The position numbers and the translations under genes were made by a program. A DNA stretch of 64,000 bases, from contig NZ_FPAH01000013.1 in NCBI RefSeq assembly GCF_900116345.1, positions 1-64,000 of the forward strand, written 5' to 3'. Below the pieces are notes generated by a model, which did not search any database, was not told the origin of the DNA, and saw only the letters and a program-made list of their open reading frames with translations. This DNA comes from Succinivibrio dextrinosolvens. Lineage in GTDB: Bacteria; Pseudomonadota; Gammaproteobacteria; Enterobacterales; Succinivibrionaceae. This document shows, one piece after another, positions 38,074-46,835 of this stretch. Positions within the stretch are counted from its first letter, which is position 1. Each line of letters begins with the position of its first letter.

Positions 38074-39042
38074 GTGAATAGCGAAACTAAAATTACTGTA
38101 GCCCTCGATGGAACCGGCGGCGACAATGTCGATGCCAAGACAGTTGCCAGTGCAGTTCGTTTTGCGCTGGTTTTATATCCTAATATCAGAATCAAGGTTT
38201 ACGGATCACAGAAGCTGAAGGTTGCTCTGGCTTTTGAGAAAATTGATTCAAGCCGATATGAATTTATTGATGCTCCTGAATGTATTCCTCAGGATGAAGA
38301 TCCTAGAGCTGTTCTGGAGGGATATCGTACATCTGCAATGCGTCGAGTTATCGAAGCTGTAAAAGATAAGGAAGCAGATGTTGCCGTTTCAAGTGGCGGC
38401 ACAGGTCCATTAGTCAGCCTTTCCCGTCATATTCTTGGAACCATAGGCGGTTTAAGACCTGCCTTATGTGCAAAGATCCCAGCAGGTCCTGCAAAATATT
38501 CCCTAATGCTTGATCTTGGCGCTAATGCCTCAAGCAATGCAAAGGATCTTCATGATTTTGCAATCTTAGGTCAGACCGCTTATCAGTGTTTCTACAACGT
38601 TTCAAAACCAAGAGTCTGTGTGCTTAATGTTGGTAGCGAGAGAAACAAGGGCAGTGCTCTTGTTAAGGAAGCTCGTGATCTGATTGAGCAGGACCATTCC
38701 TTGAACTGCTACGGTTTTGTTGAGGCAGATAAACTCTTTACAGATGATGCTGATGTAATTGTTACCGATGGTTTTACCGGTAATGTTGCTCTAAAAGCTG
38801 CTGAGGGGGTTGCTTCTGCATTCCTGAATGCTCAGGGAATGAAGAAATTTTTCTCAAAACTGGCAAGACCTGAATGGCTTCAGCCTTGGCAGTACAACGG
38901 TTCTGTGCTCTTAGGCGTTGATGGTCTTGTAATTAAGAGTCATGCCAGTGCAGGCAAGGAAGCTGTTGCTGTAGCTCTAGTTGAGGCTGCTAAAACTGCA
39001 CAGCTGAATCTTGTTGAAACTATTAAGAAACAAGTACAGTAA
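38074..39042 (+). CDS. plsX: Phosphate acyltransferase PlsX
   Basis: A 322-residue PlsX, which makes acyl-phosphate from acyl-ACP for phospholipid synthesis. The signature near the start reads ALDGTGGDN where DxMGGD is usual, and VVDLGAN appears as LMLDLGANA. Later VCDGFTGNV (here VTDGFTGNVALK) and the IKSHGA-like VIKSHASA are conserved. The start is a GTG at 38074, with no clear ribosome site because the preceding terminator stem occupies that space. Position in the rpmF-plsX-fab cluster supports the call. A second stretch without a gene (39043-39195) lies before fabH. Confidence 0.93.
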   Translation: MNSETKITVALDGTGGDNVDAKTVASAVRFALVLYPNIRIKVYGSQKLKVALAFEKIDSSRYEFIDAPECIPQDEDPRAVLEGYRTSAMRRVIEAVKDKEADVAVSSGGTGPLVSLSRHILGTIGGLRPALCAKIPAGPAKYSLMLDLGANASSNAKDLHDFAILGQTAYQCFYNVSKPRVCVLNVGSERNKGSALVKEARDLIEQDHSLNCYGFVEADKLFTDDADVIVTDGFTGNVALKAAEGVASAFLNAQGMKKFFSKLARPEWLQPWQYNGSVLLGVDGLVIKSHASAGKEAVAVALVEAAKTAQLNLVETIKKQVQ

Positions 39043-39195
39043 AATTTTCCTAATACCAGAAATTACACTGAAATTTAGTTTTCTAACATTTTGCTGTTTT
39101 TTTAGGGATAAAGTAAAAAATCCATATTATTTTATGAAAAATTCTTTATTCTTGATAAAATAGCGAGATTGTTTTTGTAGAAATTGGAGAATTCT

Positions 39196-40152
39196 TTGTT
39201 TACTCGAATTCTTGGAACAGGTAGTTATTTACCTGAACAGGTGCGTACCAACGCTGATTTGGAAAAAATGGTTGATACCTCAAATGAGTGGATCATTGAG
39301 CGCACTGGTATAAGTGAGAGACGTATTGCTGCTCCAGATGAGACCGCAGCATCCATGGGTGCTATTGCAGCGAAAAGAGCTCTGGAAGCTGCTGGAATTG
39401 ATGCAGGGGAAATCGATCTCGTCATCTGTGCAACTACCTCAGCTCAGTATGCTTTCCCATCTGCTGCCTGTGAGATTTCAGGTCTGTTAGGTATTAAAGA
39501 TAAACCTGCATTTGATTTAGCTGCAGCCTGTTCAGGCTTTAGCTATGCCTATTCACTGGCTCATTCCATGATTATTTCAGGTCAGGCTAAAAAAGTTCTG
39601 ATCGTTGGCTCTGATTTAATGTCAAGAGCCTGTGACCCTACTGACAGAACCACTATTATTCTGTTTGGTGACGGTGCTGCTGCCTGTATTTTAGGCGAGT
39701 CTGATACCGAGGGTACAATTACTACTCATATTTCTGCCGATTCAAAATTCGGACCTTTATTATCATTGCCTTATGCAAAGCGCGGTAATTTTACCGGTGA
39801 TGATTCATGGTTATACATGAAGGGTAATGATGTTTTCAAACATGCTGTTACTGTTTTAGCTTCTCTGGTTACAACTACCCTTGAAAAGGGAAATATGACA
39901 GCAGCTGATCTAGATTTTCTTGTTCCTCATCAGGCTAATTTAAGAATCATTGCAGCTACTGCAAGAAAGCTTAAGCTTGATATGGACCATGTGATTGTTA
40001 CATTAGACAAGCAGGGCAATACATCAGCTCCATCAGTAGGCCTGGCTCTGGATGAAGGTATTCGTTCAGGCAAGATCAAGAGAGGAGATATCCTGCTACT
40101 AGAATCCTTCGGTGGTGGATTTACCTGGGGTTCTGCACTTGTACGTTACTAG
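39196..40152 (+). CDS. fabH: 3-oxoacyl-ACP synthase III
   Basis: A 318-residue FabH, which condenses acetyl-CoA with malonyl-ACP to start fatty acid synthesis. The start is TTG at 39196: GGAG lies 6 bases upstream and the product then begins [19 protein letters not shown], matching E. coli residue for residue for a long stretch. An in-frame TTG 12 bases earlier overlaps the ribosome site. The catalytic triad is visible: Cys in DLAAACSGF, His in VPHQANLRI, Asn in KQGNTSAPS. Next gene is fabD. Confidence 0.97.
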   Translation: MFTRILGTGSYLPEQVRTNADLEKMVDTSNEWIIERTGISERRIAAPDETAASMGAIAAKRALEAAGIDAGEIDLVICATTSAQYAFPSAACEISGLLGIKDKPAFDLAAACSGFSYAYSLAHSMIISGQAKKVLIVGSDLMSRACDPTDRTTIILFGDGAAACILGESDTEGTITTHISADSKFGPLLSLPYAKRGNFTGDDSWLYMKGNDVFKHAVTVLASLVTTTLEKGNMTAADLDFLVPHQANLRIIAATARKLKLDMDHVIVTLDKQGNTSAPSVGLALDEGIRSGKIKRGDILLLESFGGGFTWGSALVRY

Positions 40153-40233
40153 TGTTGTGATTTAATTCGTCTTTTGTACGATTCAGTAATTATTTTTTTA
40201 AAAGAAGTTTTTCTTAAATTCAGGAGATTCTTT

Positions 40234-41166
40234 ATGAAAAAATTTGCAGCAGTTTTTCCAGGACAGGGCTCTCAGAGCGTTGGAATGTTTGCGGATTTTA
40301 TGGATAACGAAATTGTTAAGGCAACATATGCTGAGGCTAATGAAGCTTTAGGCTATGATCTTCAGGCTGTAACCTTAAATGGTCCTGATACTGAGCTTAA
40401 CAAGACTGAAGTTACTCAGCCTGCTATCCTGACTGCTTCCGTAGCTGCATTTAGAGTTTTAATGTCAAAGTCTGAAAAACCTGTTGCTCTTGCAGGTCAT
40501 TCTTTAGGCGAGTACAGCGCACTGGTTGCAGCTGGCGTTATCGACTTCAAGGATGCTGTAAGATTAGTAAGACTTCGCGGTCAGGCAATGCAGGAAGCTG
40601 TTCCAGCAGGCGTTGGTGCAATGGCAGCTATTCTTGGTATTGATGACAATGCAATTATTGAGACCTGTGCAAAGGTATCAACCGATTCAGAAAAAGTTTG
40701 GGCAGCTAACTTCAATACCCCAGGTCAGGTTGTAATTTCTGGTAACAAGGCTGCTGTTGATAAGGCTTGTGCTGAGTTTACCGCTATGGGTGCTAAGAGA
40801 GTAGTTCCCCTGGCTGTTTCTGCTCCATCACACTGCCCACTGATGCAGCCTGCTGCAGACAGACTAGCTGAGGCTTTAAAGTCAATTAAGATTAACGATG
40901 CTTCTATCCCTGTATATGTTAACGCATTAGCTAAGCCTTTAACCAAGGGTTCTGATTTAGTTGACGCTCTTGTTAAGCAGTTAACCATGCCAGTTCGCTG
41001 GGTTGAGACTGTTCAGGCTTTAAAGGCTGACGGTGTTGAAGCTCTTGTTGAGTGTGGTCCTAACAAGGTTCTTTGTGGTCTGAACCGTCGTATTGACAAG
41101 ACACTTGGAAGTGCAAACATCTGCAATGAGCAGACCTTAGAGAAAGCTTTAGAAGAATTAGCATAG
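40234..41166 (+). CDS. fabD: Malonyl-CoA-ACP transacylase
   Basis: A 310-residue FabD, which transfers malonyl from CoA to ACP. The ATG at 40234 has AGGAG upstream and gives MKKFAAVFPGQGSQSVGMF; a longer frame would add 20 hydrophobic residues not seen in the family. The nucleophile Ser lies in AGHSLGEYSA and the catalytic His in SAPSHCPLM. It is followed after 10 bases by fabG. Confidence 0.97.
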   Translation: MKKFAAVFPGQGSQSVGMFADFMDNEIVKATYAEANEALGYDLQAVTLNGPDTELNKTEVTQPAILTASVAAFRVLMSKSEKPVALAGHSLGEYSALVAAGVIDFKDAVRLVRLRGQAMQEAVPAGVGAMAAILGIDDNAIIETCAKVSTDSEKVWAANFNTPGQVVISGNKAAVDKACAEFTAMGAKRVVPLAVSAPSHCPLMQPAADRLAEALKSIKINDASIPVYVNALAKPLTKGSDLVDALVKQLTMPVRWVETVQALKADGVEALVECGPNKVLCGLNRRIDKTLGSANICNEQTLEKALEELA

Positions 41167-41176
41167 GAATCAGATT

Positions 41177-41923
41177 ATGTTTAATTTAGACTTTTCAGGA
41201 AAGATTGTTTTAGTTACCGGTGCATCACGTGGTATCGGTAAGGGAATTGCACAGGCTTTTGAGCAGCTTGGTGCTAAGGTATACGGTACTGCAACTTCAG
41301 AGAAAGGTGCAGCCGGTATTACTGAATACTTAAATGGTCATGGCAAGGGACTTGTTATGAATTCTCTTGACAAGCAGACCGTTGAAGACTGTTTTAATGC
41401 TGTTGTAGCTGATGCTGGTACCTGTCCTGATATCATTGTAAACAATGCTGGTATCACACGTGATACTCTGTTTATGAGAATGAAGGAGCAGGATTGGGAA
41501 GATGTTCTGCAGTGCAATCTGTTTGCATGTGTTCAGATGTGTAAGCTGGCTATTGGCCCTATGATGAAGAAGAGAGCTGGTAGAATCATCAATATCTCTT
41601 CAATCGTTGGCCAGGATGGTAACGCAGGTCAGTGTAACTACGCTGCCGCTAAAGCTGGTTTAATTGGCTTCAGCAAGTCACTAGCAAAGGAAGTTGGTTC
41701 AAGAGGTATTACTGTTAACTGTATCGCTCCAGGTTTTGTTGCTACAGATATGACTGCAGCATTAAATGAGGAGCAGTTAAAGGCTTGGACTAATTCAATT
41801 CCTTTAAAGAGAGCTGCAACTGTTGATGATATTGCAGGTGCTGCAGTATTTTTAGCATCAGATTTAGCTGCATATATAACAGGTTCTACCATTGATGTAA
41901 ATGGTGGTCTGCACTGCAACTAA
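41177..41923 (+). CDS. fabG: 3-oxoacyl-ACP reductase
   Basis: A 248-residue FabG, the NADPH-dependent reductase of the elongation cycle. Canonical SDR motifs are present: TGASRGIGKGI, NNAGITRD, Ser in NISSIVG and YAAAKAG near residue 155. The sites are complete, unlike the variant SDR at 0.5-1.3 kb. Last gene before a hairpin that precedes acpP. Confidence 0.97.
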   Translation: MFNLDFSGKIVLVTGASRGIGKGIAQAFEQLGAKVYGTATSEKGAAGITEYLNGHGKGLVMNSLDKQTVEDCFNAVVADAGTCPDIIVNNAGITRDTLFMRMKEQDWEDVLQCNLFACVQMCKLAIGPMMKKRAGRIINISSIVGQDGNAGQCNYAAAKAGLIGFSKSLAKEVGSRGITVNCIAPGFVATDMTAALNEEQLKAWTNSIPLKRAATVDDIAGAAVFLASDLAAYITGSTIDVNGGLHCN

Positions 41924-42032
41924 TTGATCCTTATGCATATTTGTGAATTAAATTACTTTTTGTATATTTTATTCTTTTTTTTACTACCAAAAGTCGTTTA
42001 AAACATATATAATTGCATATAGTTTTGTTTGG

Positions 42033-42062
42033 GTCCTAGCATTGGGCTGGGGCGTTTTTTTT
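42033..42062 (+). terminator. Terminator-like hairpin between fabG and acpP
   Basis: GTCCTAGC/GCTGGGGC pair over 8 bp (with two G-T pairs) around a 5-base loop, followed by eight T. It could lower fabG readthrough into acpP, which would then rely on its own promoter. Confidence 0.75.
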
Positions 42063-42106
42063 AGCAAAGGGACAGCGCTGCCTTCGCAGCCTGGTCAAGG
42101 AAAAAA

Positions 42107-42340
42107 ATGAGCAATATTGAAGAGCGCGTAAATAAAGTTATCGTTGACACATTAGGCGTTAAGCCTGAGGATGTTGTACCAGAGGCATCATTCGTTGATG
42201 ATCTTGGCGCTGACTCACTAGATACCGTAGAGCTAGTAATGGCTTTAGAGGAAGAGTTCGGTACCGAAATCCCTGATGAGGAAGCTGAGAAGATCACTAC
42301 CGTTCAGGCCGCAATCGATTACATCAACAACAATCAGTAA
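42107..42340 (+). CDS. acpP: Acyl carrier protein
   Basis: A 77-residue acyl carrier protein, which carries growing acyl chains on phosphopantetheine. The attachment Ser is in [10 protein letters not shown] near residue 37. The sequence closely follows E. coli AcpP (start [18 protein letters not shown], end [12 protein letters not shown]). AAGGAA precedes the ATG. Confidence 0.98.
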   Translation: MSNIEERVNKVIVDTLGVKPEDVVPEASFVDDLGADSLDTVELVMALEEEFGTEIPDEEAEKITTVQAAIDYINNNQ

Positions 42341-42364
42341 TAGCTGGTCGGTGTTGAATTATAA

Positions 42365-42383
42365 GGATGAATTCTATTCATCC
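42365..42383 (+). repeat. Perfect inverted repeat after acpP
   Basis: GGATGAAT and ATTCATCC form an 8-bp perfect stem with a 3-base loop, 24 bases after acpP. No T run follows. It is the first of a run of hairpins before fabF. Confidence 0.6.
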
Positions 42384-42408
42384 AATATTTAAACATTTAA
42401 AGTTGACT

Positions 42409-42436
42409 GGAGATGCTAAACATCTCCATTCTTTTT
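42409..42436 (+). terminator. Terminator-like hairpin after acpP
   Basis: Perfect 7-bp stem GGAGATG/CATCTCC with a 5-base loop, followed by ATTCTTTTT. It probably ends part of the acpP transcripts, as expected for the very abundant acpP mRNA. Confidence 0.75.
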
Positions 42437-42559
42437 AGAAGATTTTGTATCACCTTTTTAAGCTTACAAAGTATTCATCTGGTCATCCCAGTTCTTTGAA
42501 TGTTGATATAAGTTATGCAATGAGATTTTTTTGATCTGTGCATAGCCAAAAGAATTCAA

Positions 42560-42603
42560 GACGGAAATAATCCCGTCTAAAACGTAGGATCTACATCCTG
42601 CGT
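42560..42603 (+). promoter_or_regulatory. Tandem hairpins in the fabF leader
   Basis: Two stems lie back to back: GACGG/CCGTC (42560-42577) and ACGTAGGAT/ATCCTGCGT (42582-42603, 9 bp with one G-T pair and a CTAC loop). No T run follows. They lie 84 bases before fabF and might regulate its translation or mRNA stability. Confidence 0.45.
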
Positions 42604-42686
42604 TGAGTCAATTATCAGGCTTTTTATGCTTGTATTCGGTAAGTTATTACCGATTTAGTCCACAAATCAATAACGGAGATCCAACG

Positions 42687-43934
42687 GTGCAATTACGTAG
42701 GGTTGTAGTTACCGGAATGGGTATGTTAAGCCCAGTTGGCGGTAATTTAGAAGAATCATGGAAAAATTTATTAGCTGGTAAGAGCGGTATCACTACTATT
42801 GATCATTTTGATACTACTGATTTCTCTGTAAAGATTGCCGGTCTAGTAAAGAACTTTAATGCTGAGCAGTGGGGCATCTCAAGCAAGGATGCTCGTAAGA
42901 TGGATGAGTTCATTCAGTATGGTATCGCTGCAGGTATTATGGCATTGAATGATTCTGGTTTAGAGATTACTCCAGAAAATGCTGATAGAATCGGTACAAT
43001 GATCGGTTCTGGTATTGGTGGTCTTACTCTAATCGAGAAGAACATTACTGGTTTAGTTGCCAAAGGCCCTCGTGGAATCAGCCCATTCTTCGTTCCATCA
43101 ACAATTATCAATATGGTTTCAGGCCAGCTTTCTATCCTGAAAGGTCTTCGTGGTCCTAACCTGTCGACTGTTACCGCATGTGCTACCGGTACTCACGCTA
43201 TCGGTTTATCAGCAAGACTGATTGCTTTCGGTGATGCTGATGTTATGGTTTGTGGTGGTGCAGAAAAAGCTTCTACCCCAATGGGTATCGGCGGTTTCGC
43301 TTCAATGAAGGCTCTATCTCACCGCAATGATGATCCTGAGCATGCATCTCGTCCTTGGGATAAGGATCGTGATGGCTTCGTTCTAGGTGACGGTGCTGGT
43401 GTGCTGATTCTTGAAGAGTACGAGCACGCTAAGGCTCGTGGTGCTAAGATTTATGCTGAGCTTGTTGGCTTCGGTATGTCAGGTGACGCTTACCACATGA
43501 CTGCAACACCTTCTACTGGTGAAGGCGCTGCAAGATCAATGATGGGCGCATTAAAGGATGCTGGTGTTAAGCCTGAGCAGGTTAACTACATCAATGCTCA
43601 CGGTACTTCAACTTCTGTTGGTGACCTATCAGAGTTACGTGCTGCTAAGAGCCTGTTCGGTGACGCTCCTAAGAACTGCTGCATGAGTTCAACCAAGTCT
43701 ATGACTGGTCACTTACTAGGCGCAGCTGGTGCTATCGAAGCAGTTATTACTGTTATGTCAATCAAGGATCAGATTTGTCCTCCAACAATCAATCTTGTTA
43801 ACCCAGAAGATGAGGTTGGTGATTTTAATCTTGTTCCTGGTACAGCTCAGAAACATGATATTGAGTACGCTATGTCAAACAACTTTGGCTTCGGCGGTAC
43901 CAACGGTTCACTTCTATTCAAGAGAATGAACTAA
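42687..43934 (+). CDS. fabF: 3-oxoacyl-ACP synthase II
   Basis: A 415-residue FabF, the elongating condensing enzyme. The start is GTG at 42687, with CGGAGAT seven bases upstream, giving [19 protein letters not shown] as in E. coli (MSKRRVVVTGLGMLSPVG). Visible catalytic residues are Cys in [11 protein letters not shown] near residue 163, His in [12 protein letters not shown] and His in [12 protein letters not shown]. The gene is separated from acpP by several hairpins and ends at a bidirectional terminator. Confidence 0.97.
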   Translation: MQLRRVVVTGMGMLSPVGGNLEESWKNLLAGKSGITTIDHFDTTDFSVKIAGLVKNFNAEQWGISSKDARKMDEFIQYGIAAGIMALNDSGLEITPENADRIGTMIGSGIGGLTLIEKNITGLVAKGPRGISPFFVPSTIINMVSGQLSILKGLRGPNLSTVTACATGTHAIGLSARLIAFGDADVMVCGGAEKASTPMGIGGFASMKALSHRNDDPEHASRPWDKDRDGFVLGDGAGVLILEEYEHAKARGAKIYAELVGFGMSGDAYHMTATPSTGEGAARSMMGALKDAGVKPEQVNYINAHGTSTSVGDLSELRAAKSLFGDAPKNCCMSSTKSMTGHLLGAAGAIEAVITVMSIKDQICPPTINLVNPEDEVGDFNLVPGTAQKHDIEYAMSNNFGFGGTNGSLLFKRMN

Positions 43935-43945
43935 GATTTCATGTG

Positions 43946-43971
43946 ATTATCCCGCCTCTAGGCGGGATAAT
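43946..43971. terminator. Bidirectional terminator after fabF
   Basis: Perfect 11-bp stem ATTATCCCGCC/GGCGGGATAAT with a TCTA loop. It lies between convergent fabF and the peptidase gene, one base past the latter's stop. Confidence 0.85.
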
Positions 43972-43972
43972 T

Positions 43973-44479
43973 CTATATAATCAAGACTTCTTTTAATTTT
44001 CCCTGAATATCCTTTCTTTTTACTATCCCATAGTATCTGCTGTCAAAAGAATCAGTCTTTGAGCTTGCAACTATAAATTCATTCTGCTCAAGCTGTTTAT
44101 GTATTTCTGCATGAATTAACTTTCGTCCATCCTTATCATGGGCTAATGGTCTGGTACTCTTTATAAGATGTCCATTTACATGGATTCCATCAGAAGAGAT
44201 CTTTACTTTGTCAGGATATGAGGCGACAACATGTTTGCCGATAGGGGATAATCTATAACTGCATTTCCCTGCTGAAAGGTACTTACGTGCTTTAGCGATT
44301 TTCTTGTACTTATGGTTAAGACAGAAAAGAACGATATTACCTTTAGTTATATCTGTATTCTCTCTTGATAATCTGTATATTCCTAGAGGAATTGAAGGTG
44401 TGGTATTGATTCTTATATCTAAGCCATAGATACTGAGTGCTGTACCTAAAAATAAAGCAGACAAAAATAGTATTTTCAT
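43973..44479 (-). CDS. S26C (TraF-type) signal peptidase-like protein
   Basis: A 168-residue protein with one N-terminal membrane segment (about residues 4-20) and a periplasmic serine-lysine peptidase domain. The nucleophile Ser29 lies in NTTPSIPLGIYR, Lys82 is in PIGKHVVASYPD, and the C-terminal box is DSFDSRYYG. This is the layout of S26C peptidases, best known as TraF of conjugation systems, where it processes the pilin or cyclises TrbC. Here there are no conjugation genes within view. Functions in other processing are possible; the family call is firmer than the role. Confidence 0.75.
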   Translation of the reverse strand: MKILFLSALFLGTALSIYGLDIRINTTPSIPLGIYRLSRENTDITKGNIVLFCLNHKYKKIAKARKYLSAGKCSYRLSPIGKHVVASYPDKVKISSDGIHVNGHLIKSTRPLAHDKDGRKLIHAEIHKQLEQNEFIVASSKTDSFDSRYYGIVKRKDIQGKLKEVLII

Positions 44480-44490
44480 AATTTCTCAAT

Positions 44491-44517
44491 AAAAAAAGCC
44501 GTTAGTATTGTAACGGC
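44491..44517 (-). terminator. Terminator of the RpiR-type gene
   Basis: Perfect 7-bp stem GCCGTTA/TAACGGC with a 6-base loop, followed on the minus strand by seven T. Confidence 0.88.
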
Positions 44518-44581
44518 CTTTTTAGAGAGGCGGAAAATAAGCCTCTATTTTTTGTGAAAACTCTGTATTACTATCTGATTT

Positions 44582-45436
44582 TTAATCATTATTTGATAAA
44601 GAATCAATTGCGTCCTGAGTCTCTTGTTTCTGCTTGATTGCCTTCTCTCCGATAAGCTTAATCAGCTCAATATAAATAAGATCGATAATGAAGAAAACGG
44701 ACAGTCTGGAGTCAGCATATCCTTGAGCCAGATCGTAATCATGTACTGCGTGAAGCACTGTAATATCAGTGAATGAATAAAGAGGAGATGTGGTTTCTGC
44801 GGTAATCGCACAAATCATTGCTCCTTTCTTAGAACATAAAGCTGCTGATTTTACCAGCTCATGAGTTTGACCTGAGTTAGAAATGTAGATTGCTACATCC
44901 TGATTGGTGATCATTGTTGAGTGGGTCATAATCTCGTGTGAATCGGTATAACATCTTGCATCGATACCGATACGGGCAATCTTTCTGGCAGCATCCCTGG
45001 CTAGATATCCTGAACTTCCAATACCAAAGAAAAATACATGTCTTGCTCCGACAATCTCACGGGTAAGCTTGGTAACAGATTCAAAGCCGATTTCCACAGC
45101 GGTCTGAGATAAAAGAGTCTGGTTTAACTGAAGCAGTTTCTGAGCAGTTGTTTCGCAACTCTCCTTAAGATTGATGGCTGTTCTCTTTCCATGATTGTCA
45201 TTATCCTGAGCTCCAAGATCCTGGGCTAGGGCAATTTTAAAATCCTTAAGAGTTTCAAATCCGAATTTTCTGGCAAAGCGGGTTACTGTTGCATGTGAAA
45301 TATCACAGTCAGCAGAGATCTCTGAAATAGATGATGAACATGCCTTTAACCCATTAGCCAGAAAGTAATGAATGAGTTTATTGTCTGATTTTGACGCTTT
45401 GATCTGTGGATTGCTTAGTCGTCTTAGAATGCTCAT
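44582..45436 (-). CDS. RpiR/MurR-family transcriptional regulator
   Basis: A 284-residue regulator with an N-terminal HTH domain (about residues 1-80; ISEISADCDISHATVTRFARKFGF is the helix-turn-helix) and a C-terminal SIS sugar-phosphate domain (about 125-265; FFFGIGSSGYLARDAA and ISNSGQTHELV). RpiR-type proteins sense phosphorylated sugars or amino sugars such as MurNAc-6-P. It is divergent from ddh, with 357 bases between, so it may control ddh, the peptidase gene, or a distant target. No operator is claimed. Confidence 0.88.
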   Translation of the reverse strand: MSILRRLSNPQIKASKSDNKLIHYFLANGLKACSSSISEISADCDISHATVTRFARKFGFETLKDFKIALAQDLGAQDNDNHGKRTAINLKESCETTAQKLLQLNQTLLSQTAVEIGFESVTKLTREIVGARHVFFFGIGSSGYLARDAARKIARIGIDARCYTDSHEIMTHSTMITNQDVAIYISNSGQTHELVKSAALCSKKGAMICAITAETTSPLYSFTDITVLHAVHDYDLAQGYADSRLSVFFIIDLIYIELIKLIGEKAIKQKQETQDAIDSLSNND

Positions 45437-45793
45437 TGGATATCCTTTAATGTTGTTCTAATTTTTCATTATTTATTCTTATAGTGTGAAAATTATTTTA
45501 CGCTTTTTATTTTCAAATGTTCGTGTCTGAACATACAAAACTGGAAAAAAGATATTTATTTTCATTAAAATTGCTTGTTTTTTAAAAGAATTCTTTAATT
45601 TCTCTTTCTTTAATAAGTAACTTTTTGTTACATATTAAAATTATTTTGTTTTTATGAAAAAGTCATTTATAAGATAATTTAAACTCTTCCTGTTGTATAA
45701 TGGTGCAGATTTGATCAAAACTAGACTAATAGTCCTCAATTTGCTACATTTTAGAACAAATTTAGAAACGTATAATATTTTTAAGAGGTCAAA
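45437..45793. other. Divergent rpiR/ddh control region
   Basis: 357 bases, very AT-rich. A TATAAT box at 45696-45701 lies about 95 bases before ddh; the best -35 (GATAAT, 17-base spacer) is poor, so the ddh promoter may need an activator. No ribosome-site-bearing small gene was seen. Confidence 0.45.
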
Positions 45794-46780
45794 ATGACTA
45801 CAAAAGTTGGAATTTACGGATACGGCAATCTAGGTCGTGGAATTGAAAGTGCATTAAAGTATGCTGATGATCTTGAACTTGTTGCAGTGTTCACTAGAAG
45901 AGATCCATCATCTCTGACTTTATCAACAGCAGGTGTTCCTGTAGTAAGCGTAAATGACGTTGAATCATACAAAGATAAGATTGACGTTATGATTCTTTGC
46001 GGTGGTTCAGCTACCGACCTTCCTGTACAGACTCCAAAATTAGCAAAGCTTTTCAACGTTATCGACAGTTTTGATACTCATGCTAAGATCCCTGAGCACT
46101 TTTCCAATGTTGACAGCGCAGCTAAATCAGGTAGCCATATTGCTTTAATCTCAGCTGGCTGGGATCCTGGTATGTTCTCTTTAAACCGTTTATATGCAAA
46201 CGCTGTTCTGCCTAACGGTAAAGACTATACCTTCTGGGGTAGAGGCGTAAGCCAGGGCCATTCAGATGCAATTCGTCGCATTGAAGGTGTTGCAGATGCT
46301 AGACAGTATACCTGCCCAATTGAATCTGCTCTTGAGGCTGTAAGAAGTGGTTCAAATCCAGAATTAACCACCCGTCAGAAACACACCAGACTATGCTATG
46401 TTGTATTAAAGGAAGGTGCTGATGCAGCTAAGGTTGAGAATGAGATTAAGACCATGCCTAACTACTTCTCTGATTACGACACTACTGTTAACTTCATTTC
46501 TCAGGAAGAGTTAGACAAGAATCATCGTGGTCTGCCACATGGCGGCTTTGTTCTAAGATCAGGCAAGACAGGCTTCAATCTTGAAAACAATCACGTGATT
46601 GAGTACAGCTTAAAGCTTGATTCTAACCCTGAGTTCACTGGCAGTGTTATTGTTGCTTACGCTAGAGCTCTAGCTCGTCTTCACAAGGAAGGTGTTAACG
46701 GCTGTAAGACTGTATTTGATATCGCTCCTGCATATCTGTCACCTCTGTCAGGTGAGCAGCTGAGAGCAACTATGCTTTAG
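45794..46780 (+). CDS. ddh: meso-Diaminopimelate D-dehydrogenase
   Basis: A 328-residue Ddh, which makes meso-diaminopimelate (for peptidoglycan and lysine) in one NADPH- and ammonia-dependent step. The NADP fold GIYGYGNLGRGIE opens the protein; the family motif SAGWDPGMFSLNR and GRGVSQGHSDAIR-R region are clear, and the 320-330 residue length is standard. It replaces several succinylase steps. Most gammaproteobacteria use only the succinylase route, so this gene is noteworthy. It has its own ribosome site (AAGAGG) and a terminator. Confidence 0.94.
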   Translation: MTTKVGIYGYGNLGRGIESALKYADDLELVAVFTRRDPSSLTLSTAGVPVVSVNDVESYKDKIDVMILCGGSATDLPVQTPKLAKLFNVIDSFDTHAKIPEHFSNVDSAAKSGSHIALISAGWDPGMFSLNRLYANAVLPNGKDYTFWGRGVSQGHSDAIRRIEGVADARQYTCPIESALEAVRSGSNPELTTRQKHTRLCYVVLKEGADAAKVENEIKTMPNYFSDYDTTVNFISQEELDKNHRGLPHGGFVLRSGKTGFNLENNHVIEYSLKLDSNPEFTGSVIVAYARALARLHKEGVNGCKTVFDIAPAYLSPLSGEQLRATML

Positions 46781-46810
46781 TTGTCGTTAGAATGTAGTCT
46801 TTAGTACAGG

Positions 46811-46828
46811 GTCCCGCTTTAGCGGGAC
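46811..46828. terminator. Bidirectional hairpin between ddh and the large Sel1 gene
   Basis: Perfect 8-bp stem GTCCCGCT/AGCGGGAC with a 2-base loop, between two convergent genes. The T-rich tail on the plus strand is loose (TCAATTTTTAG). Confidence 0.8.
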
Positions 46829-46835
46829 TCAATTT

